Of a DNA stretch of 64,000 nucleotides, positions 21,185-33,990 are shown one piece after another. This DNA is from Isoetes taiwanensis. Lineage: Eukaryota; Streptophyta; Lycopodiopsida; Isoetales; Isoetaceae. The translations under genes and the position numbers were made by a program. The DNA is taken from NCBI GenBank assembly GCA_021234155.1, contig JAJEKV010000165.1, positions 1-64,000 of the forward strand, read 5' to 3'. A model generated the notes under the pieces. It made no database searches and had not been told where the DNA came from. It was given only the letters and a program-made list of their open reading frames with translations. The number at the start of each line of letters is the position of its first letter. Positions within the stretch are counted from its first letter, which is position 1.

Positions 21185-23990
21185 TGACAGTTATATGCTT
21201 ATAGGAGATGATCTAGAATTGGGTCGATTACAATTATTAGAAGTGGACAATTGAGTGGCTGTACCAGCTAAAACTCATGTGCATATGTATCATAGACAAC
21301 CATGATGACCTTATAAGACCCAGACTAAGCCAAACCAGACCAACTGAATTTGAACTTTTAAAAATCAATGATAGTGAACCGTATCAAACTAAGATGGATC
21401 AATACTTGAAAACATAAATTATGGACGAAAAACTGTCACCGCATCCCGCAGTTGCACAGGTCGAACAAATTATTGTGAATATGAGATGAGCTTGCATCCA
21501 TTGCATGGAGACTGAGCGTGGTAATTGAACTAGAATTGGAGGAGCATCAAGACACAAAGGCACATTAGAGGTAGAATCTGAGCTCAATCTTGAATCAAAA
21601 TTAAGCAAGCAGTGGAGGACGAGGTCTTTGCAACATCATTAAGTTGAGGAACTAGAACTCGATCAAGAACTAGAAATGCAACTAAGTCTGAAATTGGAAT
21701 TGGAACTGCAACTAGAACTAGGATAGAATCCTGAACTATAAGTGAAGCTGATATTTGGCCATCCAACTATCTTTGTTGCTGCTGCTCATCAAGTTGCTCG
21801 TCATTCCTCTTCAGCTCGGGGTAGTGCTAGTAGAACGATGCAACAAACAATCTTCTCTACCTCTTGCATAATACTAGCCAATCTCCATGATGGAAAAAAT
21901 TCTTGAAATGGCTAGAACTAAATAAGTATTTCGGTTCAAATTGTCACAAGCCTGCATGCTAGAGACAAGAAAGTGCAATCGAAATACAGATATAAATTGG
22001 AATAAATGTACTATAACAGGAATAATATCAACGGCCCGAAGGGCAAATCAAAAACACCTAAGCAAGAAGACTAGTGACCATCCACAAGGTCAAGAGCAAG
22101 GACACAAGAATATGAGCAAGACTAAAGTAGGACCAAGATGCAAGAGTTTAGCACAAGAGAAGCTCATAACTGGTGTTGAATCGGAATGGTTCTATCATCC
22201 TCCAGCATCTCTATATATAGTGTCCTATTGCATGAAGTCTAATAGTGTATGGCCACCACCTAGCATAGGTGAATATTCACCACTTGGTGGGCATATGGGA
22301 TGCCACTTATAGGTGCATCAATGGCACTTGGCCTACATATAGAAGAAGATGCTTCAGATAACTCTAGGATCAGATAGTTTGACAGAGTCGACGCCTTGCA
22401 ACCAAAGGGCTGTTGGTTTGAAACACATTTTCAACATAAGCCTTTTGCATATGTGTGACAACCATCTTCCATCCTCGTAAAGTCTTCATAGAAAGGAATG
22501 AGTTTAAAGAATGATCAAAAGAAGCTGCTGAGAAGGAAGAAGCGCCGATTGAGAAACCAATGCGAAACCTTTCAGTATATAGCACAAACTAGAGGTTCAC
22601 ACCTGTCAACGAACCAAAGGCCCACATTTGCCAAACAATGCTACTCTTCCATCCTGAGAATCACGATCTAATGGTTGATCGACAAAATTCTCGTTATGGG
22701 CTCTCAAAGACTAGCAGAACTCCCAATATACTTTTATTCCCCTAAAAATGTGGAGGAAGAGGTCGAAATTTTGATCTTAAAGAGGATCAACAAGGGTGAG
22801 ATAGAAAAGCTAAGGAATAAGAGGAGGAGCTCCAACAAGGTTTAATCTATGTAGGAAGAAGCCTTTCCCTTGCATGGGTTCATGGAATGATGGAAAGAAA
22901 TTGCTAGGAGGAAGAAGCGCCAATTGAGAAACCAATGCCAAACCCTTCAATAAGTAGTGAACTCCAAACAAATAAATGCCTATACATGTCAATGAACCAG
23001 AAGCTCATGTTTACCAAACAATGCTACTTACCCATCCCGAGAATCTTGATCCATGGTTAGGATCAATAAAATTCTCGTTATTGGCTCGCAAAAGCTAGCA
23101 AATATACAAAGGTGAGTGCACTAATGTGTACATAAATATTCTCAGCAAACATTAAATAGGAAACTGAAGGTTTTTTATCAAAGGGAAAAACATTATCCAA
23201 AGCAAAGGTGTTGGAACTGCAAACGGCTCTGAAGAATCTCCAACATGCATTGGAGGTCCAAAAAGAAGCTCATGAACGGGAGCAGGTTGTTGAGCCTTTT
23301 ACCCCATAAGAATTAATAAAGATGCCTCGTCCAACTCGTCTTGCACTTTATGTCAGCTCACTTCAAAAAGAATGGGAACAAAAGTTTGACATTCTTACTC
23401 CTAATATGCATTTTTTTTTTTTGATAAGTAGCAACAAGAGATGGGACAACTTTTGTATGAATTGAGGTTTGAATTGGCAAACTGTAGTAATGACCTTGAA
23501 ACTCAAATGGTTAATGTTTGCTAACTTCTAAGGGTCCAGATGAAATATGTACGTATTTGCTTCACCAATCTCTCTCCATTACTACGATGATTACTACGAT
23601 GATGCCAAGATCTTCCTTTAACAACAAGCTATTTTTGTCCTAGCTTGAGGGACGTTCAGATCCTTAATTATAGTCTGTTAAAATTTGATAATCTGATTTC
23701 AGGACATGGCATGCTTTCATCTATTGCTAAGCTATCAATTGCAAGAAAATTTTATCAATAACAAAATCAATTACTAATAATATTCAATTAATCATTTAGC
23801 ACAGGGTGAACATATCCGCAGGATGATGGAAGAGGAGTTTGCAGATTTTTTTTTTTTTGTCATCATTCCTTTGGAGTGGATCTCCATTAAAAGGAATTAA
23901 CAAAGCCGAGCACCGATATGGTGCAAAGAGGCCATGGCCATGGACATTGAAGAACAAAGAAGTTGAGCCGCATGTAAGATTTGGGGCTCC

Positions 23991-24217
23991 TTAATCCATG
24001 CCACAAATTAAATCCCGGCTCTCAACAGAGTCCATAGATCCACAATGGCTCATGTAAGAAGAGCAATCTGAACCTGAATCTTGAGATGTAAATGAGGAGC
24101 CACTAGAATGCCCTCGACTTGAGAAGCACAGATCCGATCGAACCTATGAGCTCCAAAGCTATTGCAGCCTTCACTTGACCTCTCCGTGCCGCCTTTCTCG
24201 CACTTGGGGCCCGCCAT
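23991..24217 (-). pseudogene. 74-residue family, copy B (two 1-base insertions)
   Basis: The start codon (MAGPK) and stop (CGMD then TAA) line up with intact copies. One extra base after codon 6 (TGCGAGAAAG where copy D has TGCAGAAAG) and another near 24112 throw the middle out of frame. Total length is 227 bases against 225 in intact copies. A TATA box lies at 24300-24307. The indels fall next to CAG/CTG sites, so sequencing or assembly error should be considered before calling it dead. Closest sister: copy D at 31324-31524. Confidence 0.8.
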
Positions 24218-24299
24218 AGCTAAGCTCTAGAGAAGAATGCCGGAGTTGAGAATTGAAAAAGAGAAGAAGAGGATGTTGTTTACGGATCTAGGACTGTGG

Positions 24300-24307
24300 C
24301 TTTTATA
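24300..24307 (-). promoter_or_regulatory. TATA box, copy B
   Basis: TATAAAAG on the minus strand, about 83 bp before the start codon, is followed upstream by the family's conserved block (CTTACAAGTTGCAAC, near 24340-24360). Confidence 0.65.
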
Positions 24308-26830
24308 CCACAAGTGCAAATTGTAAAAGCACATGGTTTGTTGCAACTTGTAAGGACATGTTCCTTAAATTATTAATATTTTTAACATGAGTTGCATGAG
24401 CATACAAGCACATGTCCCCGCCACGCACTTGTTTATGCTTTACCCGTTGGCCTCATGGACCATCTCTAGGACAATGCCATTTAACACACCGTCATAATCG
24501 ACAATCAAAGGCTAAAATTGTGGTTCTATAATGAAACCCATTAGAAATGTAAGTCAATCTATTCACATGTTCTCGTGGCTCACACAATCAAACAAATACA
24601 AATTTCTTACTTTTAATCTGGTAGGTGCTAAGACAAAGAACCTTGAATAAACAAGAGAAGTTTAAGTTTATCATTGAATATCCCATTTATTATGCATATA
24701 AACTGGCGATTGATTATACAACTATGATTGAATTGAGTATCACTGAAGCGTAAAATGATCTATCACAATGGTTTATATAAAGGCACAGGTTAAAATATTG
24801 ACATGTTTCTCAATAATTATGTTGCCATGTGCTTGCGTGATAGGCATGTTGTTAATTTATGCTTTGTCCTGCTGCCCTCGTCTATTATGCTAGCATATTT
24901 GCAAGCAAGATTTTAAATTATTGGGGATTCGTGGTTGATTAAGCAATCAGATAAATGGAAGTTGATTATTTACAAGGCTTGCAAAATTTTAAAGATGGTT
25001 TACATCGGTTATTATGCATCACCGACCGTGCATGCAATAGGAATTGTCGCATCTTTGGAGACAAATCTCACACCGCCCGCCACTAAATTATATTGTTCAT
25101 AGCCCGTGGACTACATCGTATTTGTGTATTTCCAAATGATGTGCTAGTTAAGAAATCCAATAGTTAAGCATTTTTCCTAAGCCAGCAAAGGTCATTAACA
25201 AATTAGTCAGTGCATATGCAGCTACAACTTCGTCGATTGTTTATGTTTGTAGGATTTGACTTAAATAAAAGATTCTGTCTCGCGTAGCTAACAGGATTGT
25301 GGTCATACAATTGCAATCAGCAGAATAACATTTTCTAATCATGAGACATGATGCACAATAAACTAGAGCTCACAACCGTGATCTATTTCTCGTGTCCGCT
25401 TAATAACTATGAAGGTTGTAGTACTCTAGTTGACATTCTAATAAGAGAAATTGGATCACTGCAGATAATATCCGCGACCATGGCCATTGTTGAAACTATA
25501 ACCCAGTGTCTGAATGTGTTCATGATTTTCGAACATTACCTTGGCTTCTGCCGGAGGACTAAAAAACGTAGCATTTTCTGTCACTGGTTAGCAATAGGGT
25601 CCAATTGTGTCCCGGTTACAGAACAACTACTTAATCAGCCTGCCAACAAGCTTCAAAAAATCAAAACTTTCCTTAAACATTTCCTTCTATATGTTAAGCA
25701 ATTCCAAGCTTCATGAATGCTCAGGCCTTTTCTATCATCAGTATGTGACGATTTGATCCTCAAGACATGATAGGCTTTAGCTAAAACTTACTAATGTATT
25801 TGCAATACAGCTAGAGAAGAATGATTTACTATTTACACAAAGCCAACGACGTGCCTTTGCCTGAATCATTAATAAATGTATAGAAAAACAGAGATGGCAA
25901 GCAATATGCCTCACACACTCCTTATACATGTTAGACCATCTACTTCTTCATGTTGCCTTGCATAAATCCCTGCCGTTTCAGATATGCTCAGACTTGTTCT
26001 TTAGATTTTATGAAACTGGCTAATTTACAACATAGCTACTATGTTTATGACTACCAATAGTTAATTGTTGACATTCAACTAGAATGAAAGATTGGAGCAA
26101 AAATCTAATTGAGCCTTGTATTAATAGTTCAACATGGAACAATGTGATGAAAAACTCATTGTAGCACAACATATCTGAAGGAAGCTTTGTACTGTCCAGA
26201 AATGCAGAGAGAGGTCCATCAAGAACCTTAGAACCTGACATGGAGCTGCAGGCAAGAACGCTCTGGACATTCAGAACACGTGCACAAGGCACTAACTTTG
26301 ATTCTTCTCCTGTCAACGTTCTTGTTCTATCCTACATAAATCATCTTATATTGCAGGCATCTTCTAAAATAAATAATTGTCCAATAGCAGATGAAGATGG
26401 CTGGCTAAAATTACCGTGACATATACATCAGTTATTACTAGCACGTAGCAAAATTATTTCTAGATCCTTAATTGTGTTCTGTTAAAATGTATGGTTTCAT
26501 TATTTAGTTCCTACTCTATGAATTGCAAGCAAATTCTGACAACTTGGACGTTTGTTTAATAGACAACGCAAAATTGGGGCAAAAAGCTTGTATTTTGATT
26601 GTTCAACAATTTAATAACATTGCAGATCAAAATCTTTTAGCACAGCATAAACATATCTGCACGATGATGGTAGAGGATTAGAAGACCTGTGTGCCGCTTC
26701 CAGAAGTCATTTCCTTGAAGTTGATCTCCATTACCAGGGATTACTGAAGCTGGGCACCAGATACGGTGCAGAGCATGGCCATGGACATTTCAGAACAGCA
26801 TAGGAGCTGTACAAAACAGTTTGGGGCTTC
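24308..26830. other. spacer of the duplicated unit, no gene seen
   Basis: Homologous spacers are 31614-33765 and 52790-54612. A 78-122-codon frame at 25348-25716 (plus) has counterparts at 32712-32948 and, broken, near 53270-53500. The protein ends are similar (PANKLQKIKTFLKHFLLY) but starts differ and the third copy has indels, so conservation only reflects recent duplication. Near 26080-26330 lies a relic of a gene-family 3' flank (GGACATTCAGAACA) with no coding sequence beside it. Confidence 0.45.
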
Positions 26831-27055
26831 TTAGTCCATGCCACAAATTAAATCCTGGCTCTCAACTGAGTCCATAGATCTGCACCGGCTCATGGGAGGA
26901 GAGCAATCTGAACCTGATTCCTGAGATGTAAATGAGGAGCCACTAGAATGCTTGAGCTTGCGAATAACAGACCTGATAGAACCCACGAGCTCTGAAGCTA
27001 TTGCAGCCTTCACTTGACCCCTGCGTGCCTGCTTTCTAAACTTGGATCCTGCCAT
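26831..27055 (-). CDS. 74-residue small protein, copy C
   Basis: This is an intact single-exon frame. The protein is identical to copies E and I: Phe at position 6 and PPMSRCRSMD near the end. It has a basic N-terminal third (RKQARRGQVK) predicted to form an amphipathic helix through GSIRSVIRK, then a Ser-rich, increasingly acidic tail ending CGMD. There is no signal peptide or membrane segment. Of the identical trio it alone keeps its TATA box (27120-27129). I do not recognise the family and assign no function. The basic head plus acidic Ser/Asp tail could suit a nuclear or regulatory peptide, but that is a guess. Confidence 0.8.
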   Translation of the reverse strand: MAGSKFRKQARRGQVKAAIASELVGSIRSVIRKLKHSSGSSFTSQESGSDCSPPMSRCRSMDSVESQDLICGMD

Positions 27056-27119
27056 AGCTTATAAGAATGCCGGAATTGAAGAATGCTGGATGATGTGTTG
27101 GATTAATCTAGCAGTATGG

Positions 27120-27129
27120 CTTTTATAGG
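27120..27129 (-). promoter_or_regulatory. TATA box, copy C
   Basis: CCTATAAAAG on the minus strand, about 65 bp before the start codon. Further upstream, near 27163-27182, is the conserved block containing CATGTCCTTACAAGTTG shared by nearly all family promoters. Confidence 0.75.
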
Positions 27130-29689
27130 CAAGAGCAGATTGTAAAAGCAAATGATTTGTTACAACTTGTAAGGACATGTTGCTCCATTCTATTATTTGC
27201 CATGAGTTGCATGTGCATATCCTTAAGCACATGCCCTGCCAAATGTCGTGTTCATTTTGTCATTTGCTAGTTTTTCTTATCCTCTTTGGACCATCTTTGT
27301 GAAAGTGCCATTAAACAATGACAATTAAAGGGCACAAATTGTGGCTATGATCACCAAGTCCACTAGAAATGTGATTGAATTATACTTTAACGGTAGGTGT
27401 TCAGACGGCATGCTTGACAGTTATATGCTTCCAGGAGATTACGGTGGTTACGGTTAATTGGGTCGATTACGGTTAATAGAAGTGGACAATTGAGTGGTTG
27501 TACCAGCTGAAACTCTACGTATGTATCATAGACAATCATGATGACCTTATAAGACCGAGACTAAGCCAAGCCAGACCAACTAGATTTGGACTTTTGATAA
27601 CCAATGATAGTGAACCATATCAAACTAAGACGGATCAATATTTGAAAATGAGATGAGCTTGCATCCATTGCATGGAGACTGAGCATAGTAATTGAACTAG
27701 AATTGGAGGAGCATCAAGACACAAAGGCACATTAGAGGTAGAATCTGAGCTCCTTGAATCAAAATTAAGCAAGCATTGCAGGACGAGGTCTTTGCAACAT
27801 CATTAAGTTGAGGAACTAGAACTGGATCAAGAACTAGAAATGCAACTAAGTCTGAAATTGGAATTGGAATTGCAACTAAAACTAGGATAGAATCCTGAAC
27901 TATAAGTGAAGCTGATATTTGGCCATCCAACTATTTTTGTTGCCGCTGCTCATCAAGTTGCTCGTCATTCCTCTTCAGCTTAGGGTAGTGCTGATAGAAT
28001 GATGCAACAAACAATCTTCTCTATCTCTTGCATAATACTAGCCAATCTCCATGATGGGAAAAATTCTTGGACTGGCTAGAACTAAATAAGTATTTCGGTT
28101 CAAACTGTCACAAGCCTGCAAGCTAGATACAAGAAAGTGCAAGAGAAATACAGATATAAATTGGAATAAGTGTACTATAATAGGAATAATATCAACGGCC
28201 CGAAGGGCAAATCAAAAACACCTAAGCAAAAAGGCTCGAGACCATCCACAAGGATAAGAGCAAGAACACAAGAATATGAGCAAGACTAAGGCAGAATGAA
28301 GACGCAAGAGTTCAGCACAAGAGAAGCTCATAACTGGTGTTGAATCGGAATGGTTCTGTCATCCTCAAGCATCTCTATATATAGTGTCCTATTCCATGAA
28401 GTCCAATAGTGTATGGCCACCACCTAGCATAGGTGAATGTGCACCATTTGGTGGGCATATGGGATGCCACTTATAGGTGCATCAATGGCACTTGGCCTAC
28501 ATATAGAAGAAGATGCTTCATATAACTCTAGGATCAGATAGTGCACTTGGACAGTCGATGCCTTGCAACCAAAGGGCTGTTGATTTGAAACACATTTTCA
28601 ACATAAGCCTTTTGCATATGTGTGACAACCATCTTCCATCCTAGTAAAGTCTTCATAGAAAGGAACGAGTTTAAAGAATGATCAAAAGAAGTTGCTGAGA
28701 AGGAAGGAACGCCGATTGAGAAACCAATGCCAAACCTTTCAATACATAGCACAAACTAGAGGCTCACATTTGTCAACGGACCAAAGGCCCACATTTGCCA
28801 AACAATGTCGCTTTCATCCATCCCGAGAATCTCGATCTAATGGTTGATCGACAAAATTCTCGTTATGGGCCCTCAGAGACTAGCAAAACTCCCAACATAC
28901 TTTTATTCCCCTAAAAGTGTGGAGGAAAAGGTCGAAATTTTGATCTTAAAGAGGATCAATAAGGTTGAGATAGAAAAGCTGAGGAATAAGAGAAGGAGCT
29001 CCAACAAGGTTTAATCTATGAAGGAAGAAGCCTTTCCCTTGCATGGGTTCAATGAATGATGGAAAGAAATTGCTAGGAGGAAGAAGCGTCGATTGAGAAA
29101 CCAATGCCAAACCCTTCAATAAGTAGTGAACTCCAAACAAATAAATGCCTATACCTGTCAATGAACTAGAGGCCCACATTTACCAAACAATGCTGCTTAT
29201 CCATCCCGAAAATCTTGATCCAAGGTTAGGATCAACGGAATTCTCGTTATTGGCTCGCAAAAGCTAGCAAATATACAAAGGTGAGTGCACTAATGTACAT
29301 AAATATTCTCAACAGACATTGAATAGGGAACTGAAGGTTTTTTATCAAAGGGAAAAACATTATTCAAAGCAAAGGTGTTGAAACTGCAAACGGCTTTGAA
29401 GAATCTCCAACATGCATTGGAGGTCCAACAGAAGCTCTTGAATGGGAGCAGGTTGTTGAGCCTTTCACCCCATAAGAATTAATAAAGATGCCTCGTCCAA
29501 CTCGTCTTGCACTCTATGTCAGCTCACTTCAAAAGGAATGGGAACAAAAGTATGACATTCTTACTCCTAATATGCAATTTTTTTTTGATAAGTAGCAACA
29601 AGAGATGGGACAACTTTTGTACGAATTGAGGTTTGAATTGGCAAACTGTAGTAATGATCTTGAAACTCAAATGGTTAACGTTTGCTAAC

Positions 29690-29932
29690 TTCTAAGGGTC
29701 CAGCCTCGAGCCGACGCTGCTTTAGCAGTAGAGCAAAGCCCCGTTGGGCGGGTGTAGCTTGAAAATCGACGTATAGTTGATGTGTGAAAAACCTGCCCTA
29801 AGTCATTGTAGGTTAGAGGAGTGACTTATGTCTAGACATGGAAGATGGTTAGGTTCACGAGCTTAGGCTTGTGGGGTGGGAAGCTATACCTAAAGAAACG
29901 CAGCTGACCAGCGCTTTTTTTTTCTAAGGGTC
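29690..29932. mobile_element. SINE-like insertion with 11-bp target duplication
   Basis: Unit I lacks this sequence, so the insertion is defined by comparison. It spans 29701-29921 (221 bp), starts CAGCCTCGAGCCGACG and ends in a run of nine T. It is bracketed by TTCTAAGGGTC at 29690-29700 and 29922-29932. A variable-length target duplication plus a homopolymer end is typical of SINEs; a terminal T run is known in some plant SINE families. TAGCAGTAGAGC near its start could be an A box, but the B box is not convincing. Confidence 0.75.
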
Positions 29933-30111
29933 AATATGAAATATGTACATATTTGCTTCACCAATCTCTCTCCATTGCTACGATGATGCCAAGATCTTCC
30001 TTTAACAACAAGCTATTTTTGTCCTAGCTTGAGGGACGTTCAGTTCCTTCATTATAGTCTCTTAAAATTTGATAATCTAATTTCAGGACATGGTAGCTTT
30101 CATCTATTGCT

Positions 30112-30643
30112 AACAGTGTGTAAATTTGACGGTTTTCGAAGGACAGGGAAAATATTTTATGCCTTTTTCGCATGACAGAAAGTTCTCAAATTTCAACCTT
30201 TTATATGCCAGACAAAAAATTAAAATGACAGAATCCAAATTTTTAATAAAAATACATAGAAAATGCACGTGCTATATAATAACGTACAAAAAAAAGACTA
30301 CATGAGTAAGTTTTAGAAACACAAATTGATCAATTAACAAGCGGCATTGCTTCTTTTGCTTCATACCAATCCTTAAAACATGTTTGCCAATCTAAGGACT
30401 CAAATGGTGCATCCTATAATGACATTAGCATAAGTGCATCAAGTGTCTCTAAATTCATACTAGCTCTTGTAGCACTCTAGGCTGTGAAACATTCAACAAG
30501 AAAGCAATCCGCTGAGACAGTTCGTCTTCCTCAGCCCGCTAAAATTTCTACGAGTAGTCGGCTACCTGTCGGGCCGAATTTCTTGAATGAATGCTATTGG
30601 TATTTCATAATAGTAAGTTTCATAATTGATTGATAAGTTTCTT
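30112..30643. other. unassigned insertion in unit II
   Basis: Sequence absent from unit I, lying between two copies of the same segment end. No terminal repeats, coding motifs or poly(A) tail are visible to me. Confidence 0.5.
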
Positions 30644-31323
30644 ACTCCTAATATGCAATTTTTTTTTTTGATAAGTAGCAACAAGAGATGGGACAACTTT
30701 TGTATGAATTGAGGTTTGTATTGGCAAACTGTAGTAATGACCTTGAAACTCAAATGGTTAACGTTTGCTACCTTCTAAGGGTCCAATGAAACATGTAAAT
30801 ATTTGCTTCACCAATATCTCTCCATTACTACGATGATGCCAAGATCTTCCTTTAACAACAAGCTATTTTCGACCTAGCTTGAGGGACGTTCAGATCCTTA
30901 ACTGTAGTGTGTTAAAATTTGATAATCTGATTTCAGGACATGGTATGCTTTCATCTATTACTAAGCTATCAATTGCAAGAAAATTTTATCAATAACAAAA
31001 TCAATTACTAATAATATTCAATTGGACTTTGCCATTTAAATCAACGCAAAATTGGAGCAAAGACCTTATTATATTGATTTTTCAACATATAAGAACATTG
31101 CAGATCAAAATCATTTAGCACAGGGTGAACATATCTGCAGGAAGATGGAAGAGGACTTTGCAGATTTTTTTTGCTGACCATTCCTTTGGAGTGGATCTCC
31201 ATTAAAAGGAATTAACAAAGCTAGCATCAGATATGGTGCAGCAGGCCATGGCCATGGACATTGAAGAACAGCATGGAGCTGGGTAAGATTTGGGGCTCCT
31301 TAATCCATGCCACAAATTAAATC

Positions 31324-31524
31324 CTAGCTCTCAACAGAGTCCATAGATCCACAACGGCTCATGTAAGAAGAGCAATCTAAACCTGAATCTTGAGATGTAA
31401 ACGAGGAGCCACTAGAATGCCTGAACTTGAGAAGCACAGATCTGATCGAACCTATGAGCTCCAAAGCTATTGCAGCCTTCACTTGACCTCTCCGTGCCGC
31501 CTTTCTGCACTTGGGGCCTGCCAT
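31324..31524 (-). CDS. 74-residue family, copy D (C-terminus cut by TAG)
   Basis: The frame is open from MAGPKCRK to VES, 66 codons, and then meets TAG at 31324-31326 where sisters have CAG (Gln). It loses the last eight residues (QDLI to CGMD). The rest is well conserved, including RRGQVKAAI, GSIRSV and the Ser-rich tail. It has a TATA box at 31605-31613. Whether the short tail matters is unknown. A C-to-T change at a CAG site explains the stop. Nearest relative is broken copy B, its positional counterpart in unit I. Confidence 0.7.
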   Translation of the reverse strand: MAGPKCRKAARRGQVKAAIALELIGSIRSVLLKFRHSSGSSFTSQDSGLDCSSYMSRCGSMDSVES

Positions 31525-31604
31525 AGCTGAGCTCTAGAGAAGAATCCTGGAGTTGAGAATTGAAAAAGAGAAGAAGAGGATGCTGTTTGGATCTAGCACT
31601 ATGG

Positions 31605-31613
31605 CTTTTATAG
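31605..31613 (-). promoter_or_regulatory. TATA box, copy D
   Basis: CTATAAAAG on the minus strand, about 81 bp before the start codon, preceded upstream by the conserved CTTACAAGTTG block near 31640-31660. Confidence 0.7.
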
Positions 31614-33765
31614 CACAAGTGCAAGTTGTAAAAGCACATGGTTTGTTGCAACTTGTAAGGACATGTTCCTTAAATTATTAATATTTTTAACATGAGTTGC
31701 ATGAGCATATAAGCACATGCCCTGCCAAGTACTTGTTTATGCTTTACCTGTTGGCCTGATGGACCATCTCTAGGACAGTGCCATTTAACACACTGTCATA
31801 CTGACAATCAAAAGCTAAAATTGTGGTTTTATAATGAAACCCATTAGAAATGTAAGTTAATTTATTCACATGTTCTGTGCTCGCACAATCAAACAAATAC
31901 AAATTTCTTAGTTTTAACTGGTAGGTTCTAAGACAGCAACCTCGAATAAACAAGAGAAGTTTAAGTTTATTGCTGAATATCACATTTATTATGCATATAA
32001 AGTGCTGATTGATTATACAACTATGATTGAATTGAGTACTGCTGGAAGCAGAAAATGATCTATCACAATGGTTTATATAAAGGCATAGGTTAACATATTG
32101 ACATGTTTCTCAATAATTATTTTGTCATGTGCTTGCCGTGATAGGCAATGTTGTTAATTTATACTTTGTCCTGCCGCCCTCGTCTATTATGCTAGCATAT
32201 TTGCAAGCAAGATTTTAAATTATTGGGGATTCAGAAGTTGATTAAGCAATCTGTATAAACGGAAGTTGATTATTTACAAGGCTTGCGAAATTTTAAAGAT
32301 GGTTTACATCAGTTATTATGCATCACTGAATGTGCATGCAATAGGAATTGTCGCATTTTTGGAGACAAATCTCACACTGCCCTGCCACTAAATTATATTG
32401 TTCATAGCCTGGTGGACTACATCGTATTTGTGTATTTCCAAATGATGTGCTAGTTAAGAAATCCAATAGTTAAGCATTTTTCCTAAGCCAGCAAGGTCAT
32501 TAACAAATTAGCTGTGCATATGCAGATACAACTTTGTCAGTAATCATGAAACATGATGCACAGTAAACTAGAGCTCACAACCAATATCCATTTCTTGCAA
32601 AATGATGGTGCCTATTTCTAGTGTCCTGTTTAATAACTATGAAGGTTCTAGTACTCTAGTTGACATTCTAATAAGAGAGATTGGATCACTGCAGTATAAT
32701 ATCCGGCGACCATGGCCATTGTTGAAACTATAGCCCAGTGTCTGAATGTGTTCATCATTTTCGAACATTACCTTGGCTTATGTCTGAGGACTAAAAAACG
32801 TAGCATTTTCTGTCATTGGTTAGCAATAGGGTCCAATAGTGTCCCCGTTACAGAACAACTACTTAATCAGCCCGCCAACAAGCTTCAAAAAATCAAAACT
32901 TTCCTTAAACATTTCCTTCTATATGTTAAGCAATTCCAAGCTTCATGAATGCTCAGGCCTTTTCTATCATCACGATGTGACGATTTGATCCTCAGAACAT
33001 GATAGGCTTTAGCTAAAACTTACTAATGTATTTGCAATACAGCTAGAAGAATGATTTACTACTTACGCAAAGCCAACGATGTGCCTTTGCCTGAATCATT
33101 AATAAATGTATAGAAAAACAGAGATGGCAAGCAGTATGCCTCACACACTGCTTATACATGTCAGATCATCTACTTCTTCATGTTGCCTTGCATAAATCCC
33201 TGCTGTTTCAGATATGCTCAGATTTGCTCTTTAGATTTTATGAAACTGGTCTCCGTGGTCTATTCTATTCCTACATAAATCATCTTATATTGCAGGCATC
33301 TTCTAAAATAAATAATTGTCCAATAGCAGATGAAAATGGCTGGCTAAAATTAGCGTCAGATATACATCAATTATTACTAGCACATAGCAAAATTATTTCT
33401 AGATCCTTAATTGTGTTCTGTTAAAATGTATTTCATCTGTTCCTACTCTATGAATTGCAAGCAAATTCTGACAACTTGGACGTTTGTTTAATAGACAACG
33501 CAAAATTGGGGCAAAAAGCTTGTATTGAATTGATTATTCAACAATTTAATAACATTGCAGATCAAAATCTTTTAGCACAGCATAAACATATCTGCACGAT
33601 GATGGTAGAGGAATAGAAGACCTGTGTGCCGCTTCCAGCAGTCATTTCTTTGAAGTTGATCTCCATTACCAGGGATTAGTGAAGCTGGGCACCAAATACG
33701 GTGCAGAGCATGGCCATGGACATTTCAGAACAGCATAGGAGCTGTACAAAACAGTTTGGGGCTTC

Positions 33766-33990
33766 TTAGTCCATGCCACAAATTAAATCCTGGCTCTCAA
33801 CTGAGTCCATAGATCTGCACCGGCTCATGGGAGGAGAGCAATCTGAACCTGATTCCTGAGATGTAAATGAGGAGCCACTAGAATGCTTGAGCTTGCGAAT
33901 AACAGACCTGATAGAACCCACGAGCTCTGAAGCTATTGCAGCCTTCACTTGACCCCTGCGTGCCTGCTTTCTAAACTTGGATCCTGCCAT
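33766..33990 (-). CDS. 74-residue small protein, copy E (no TATA box)
   Basis: This intact frame encodes exactly the same protein as copies C and I. The 5' leader is similar, but 29 bases covering the TATA box are missing: TATGGC joins directly to AAATGATTTG near 34056. The upstream CTTGCAAGTTG block remains and an AATAATAG further up might serve as a weaker core. It is therefore a conserved protein with a damaged core promoter. It is the counterpart of copy C in unit I. Confidence 0.75.
   Translation of the reverse strand: MAGSKFRKQARRGQVKAAIASELVGSIRSVIRKLKHSSGSSFTSQESGSDCSPPMSRCRSMDSVESQDLICGMD

Larger units (their letters stand above)
21185..27415. repeat. segmental duplication, unit I
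   Basis: The order is a 2.8-kb non-coding segment (21185-23960), gene copy B, a 2.6-kb spacer and gene copy C. The same order recurs at 27416-34330. Identity is high, roughly 95 percent by eye, with many short indels. The non-coding segment has internal duplication: a block around GAGAATC-TTGATC and AATTCTCGTTA occurs near 22640-22720 and 23030-23100. Open frames of 60-120 codons in it are not conserved between the two units, so I do not call them genes. Confidence 0.85.

Noticed and set aside
21941-22312. 123-codon plus-strand frame in the duplicated segment
   Set aside because: Its counterpart in unit II (about 28150-28480) is not kept open, so it is not under coding constraint.
25348-25716. 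122-codon plus-strand frame in the spacer
   Set aside because: Its start is not conserved in the other units and the third copy is broken; similarity reflects recent duplication only.
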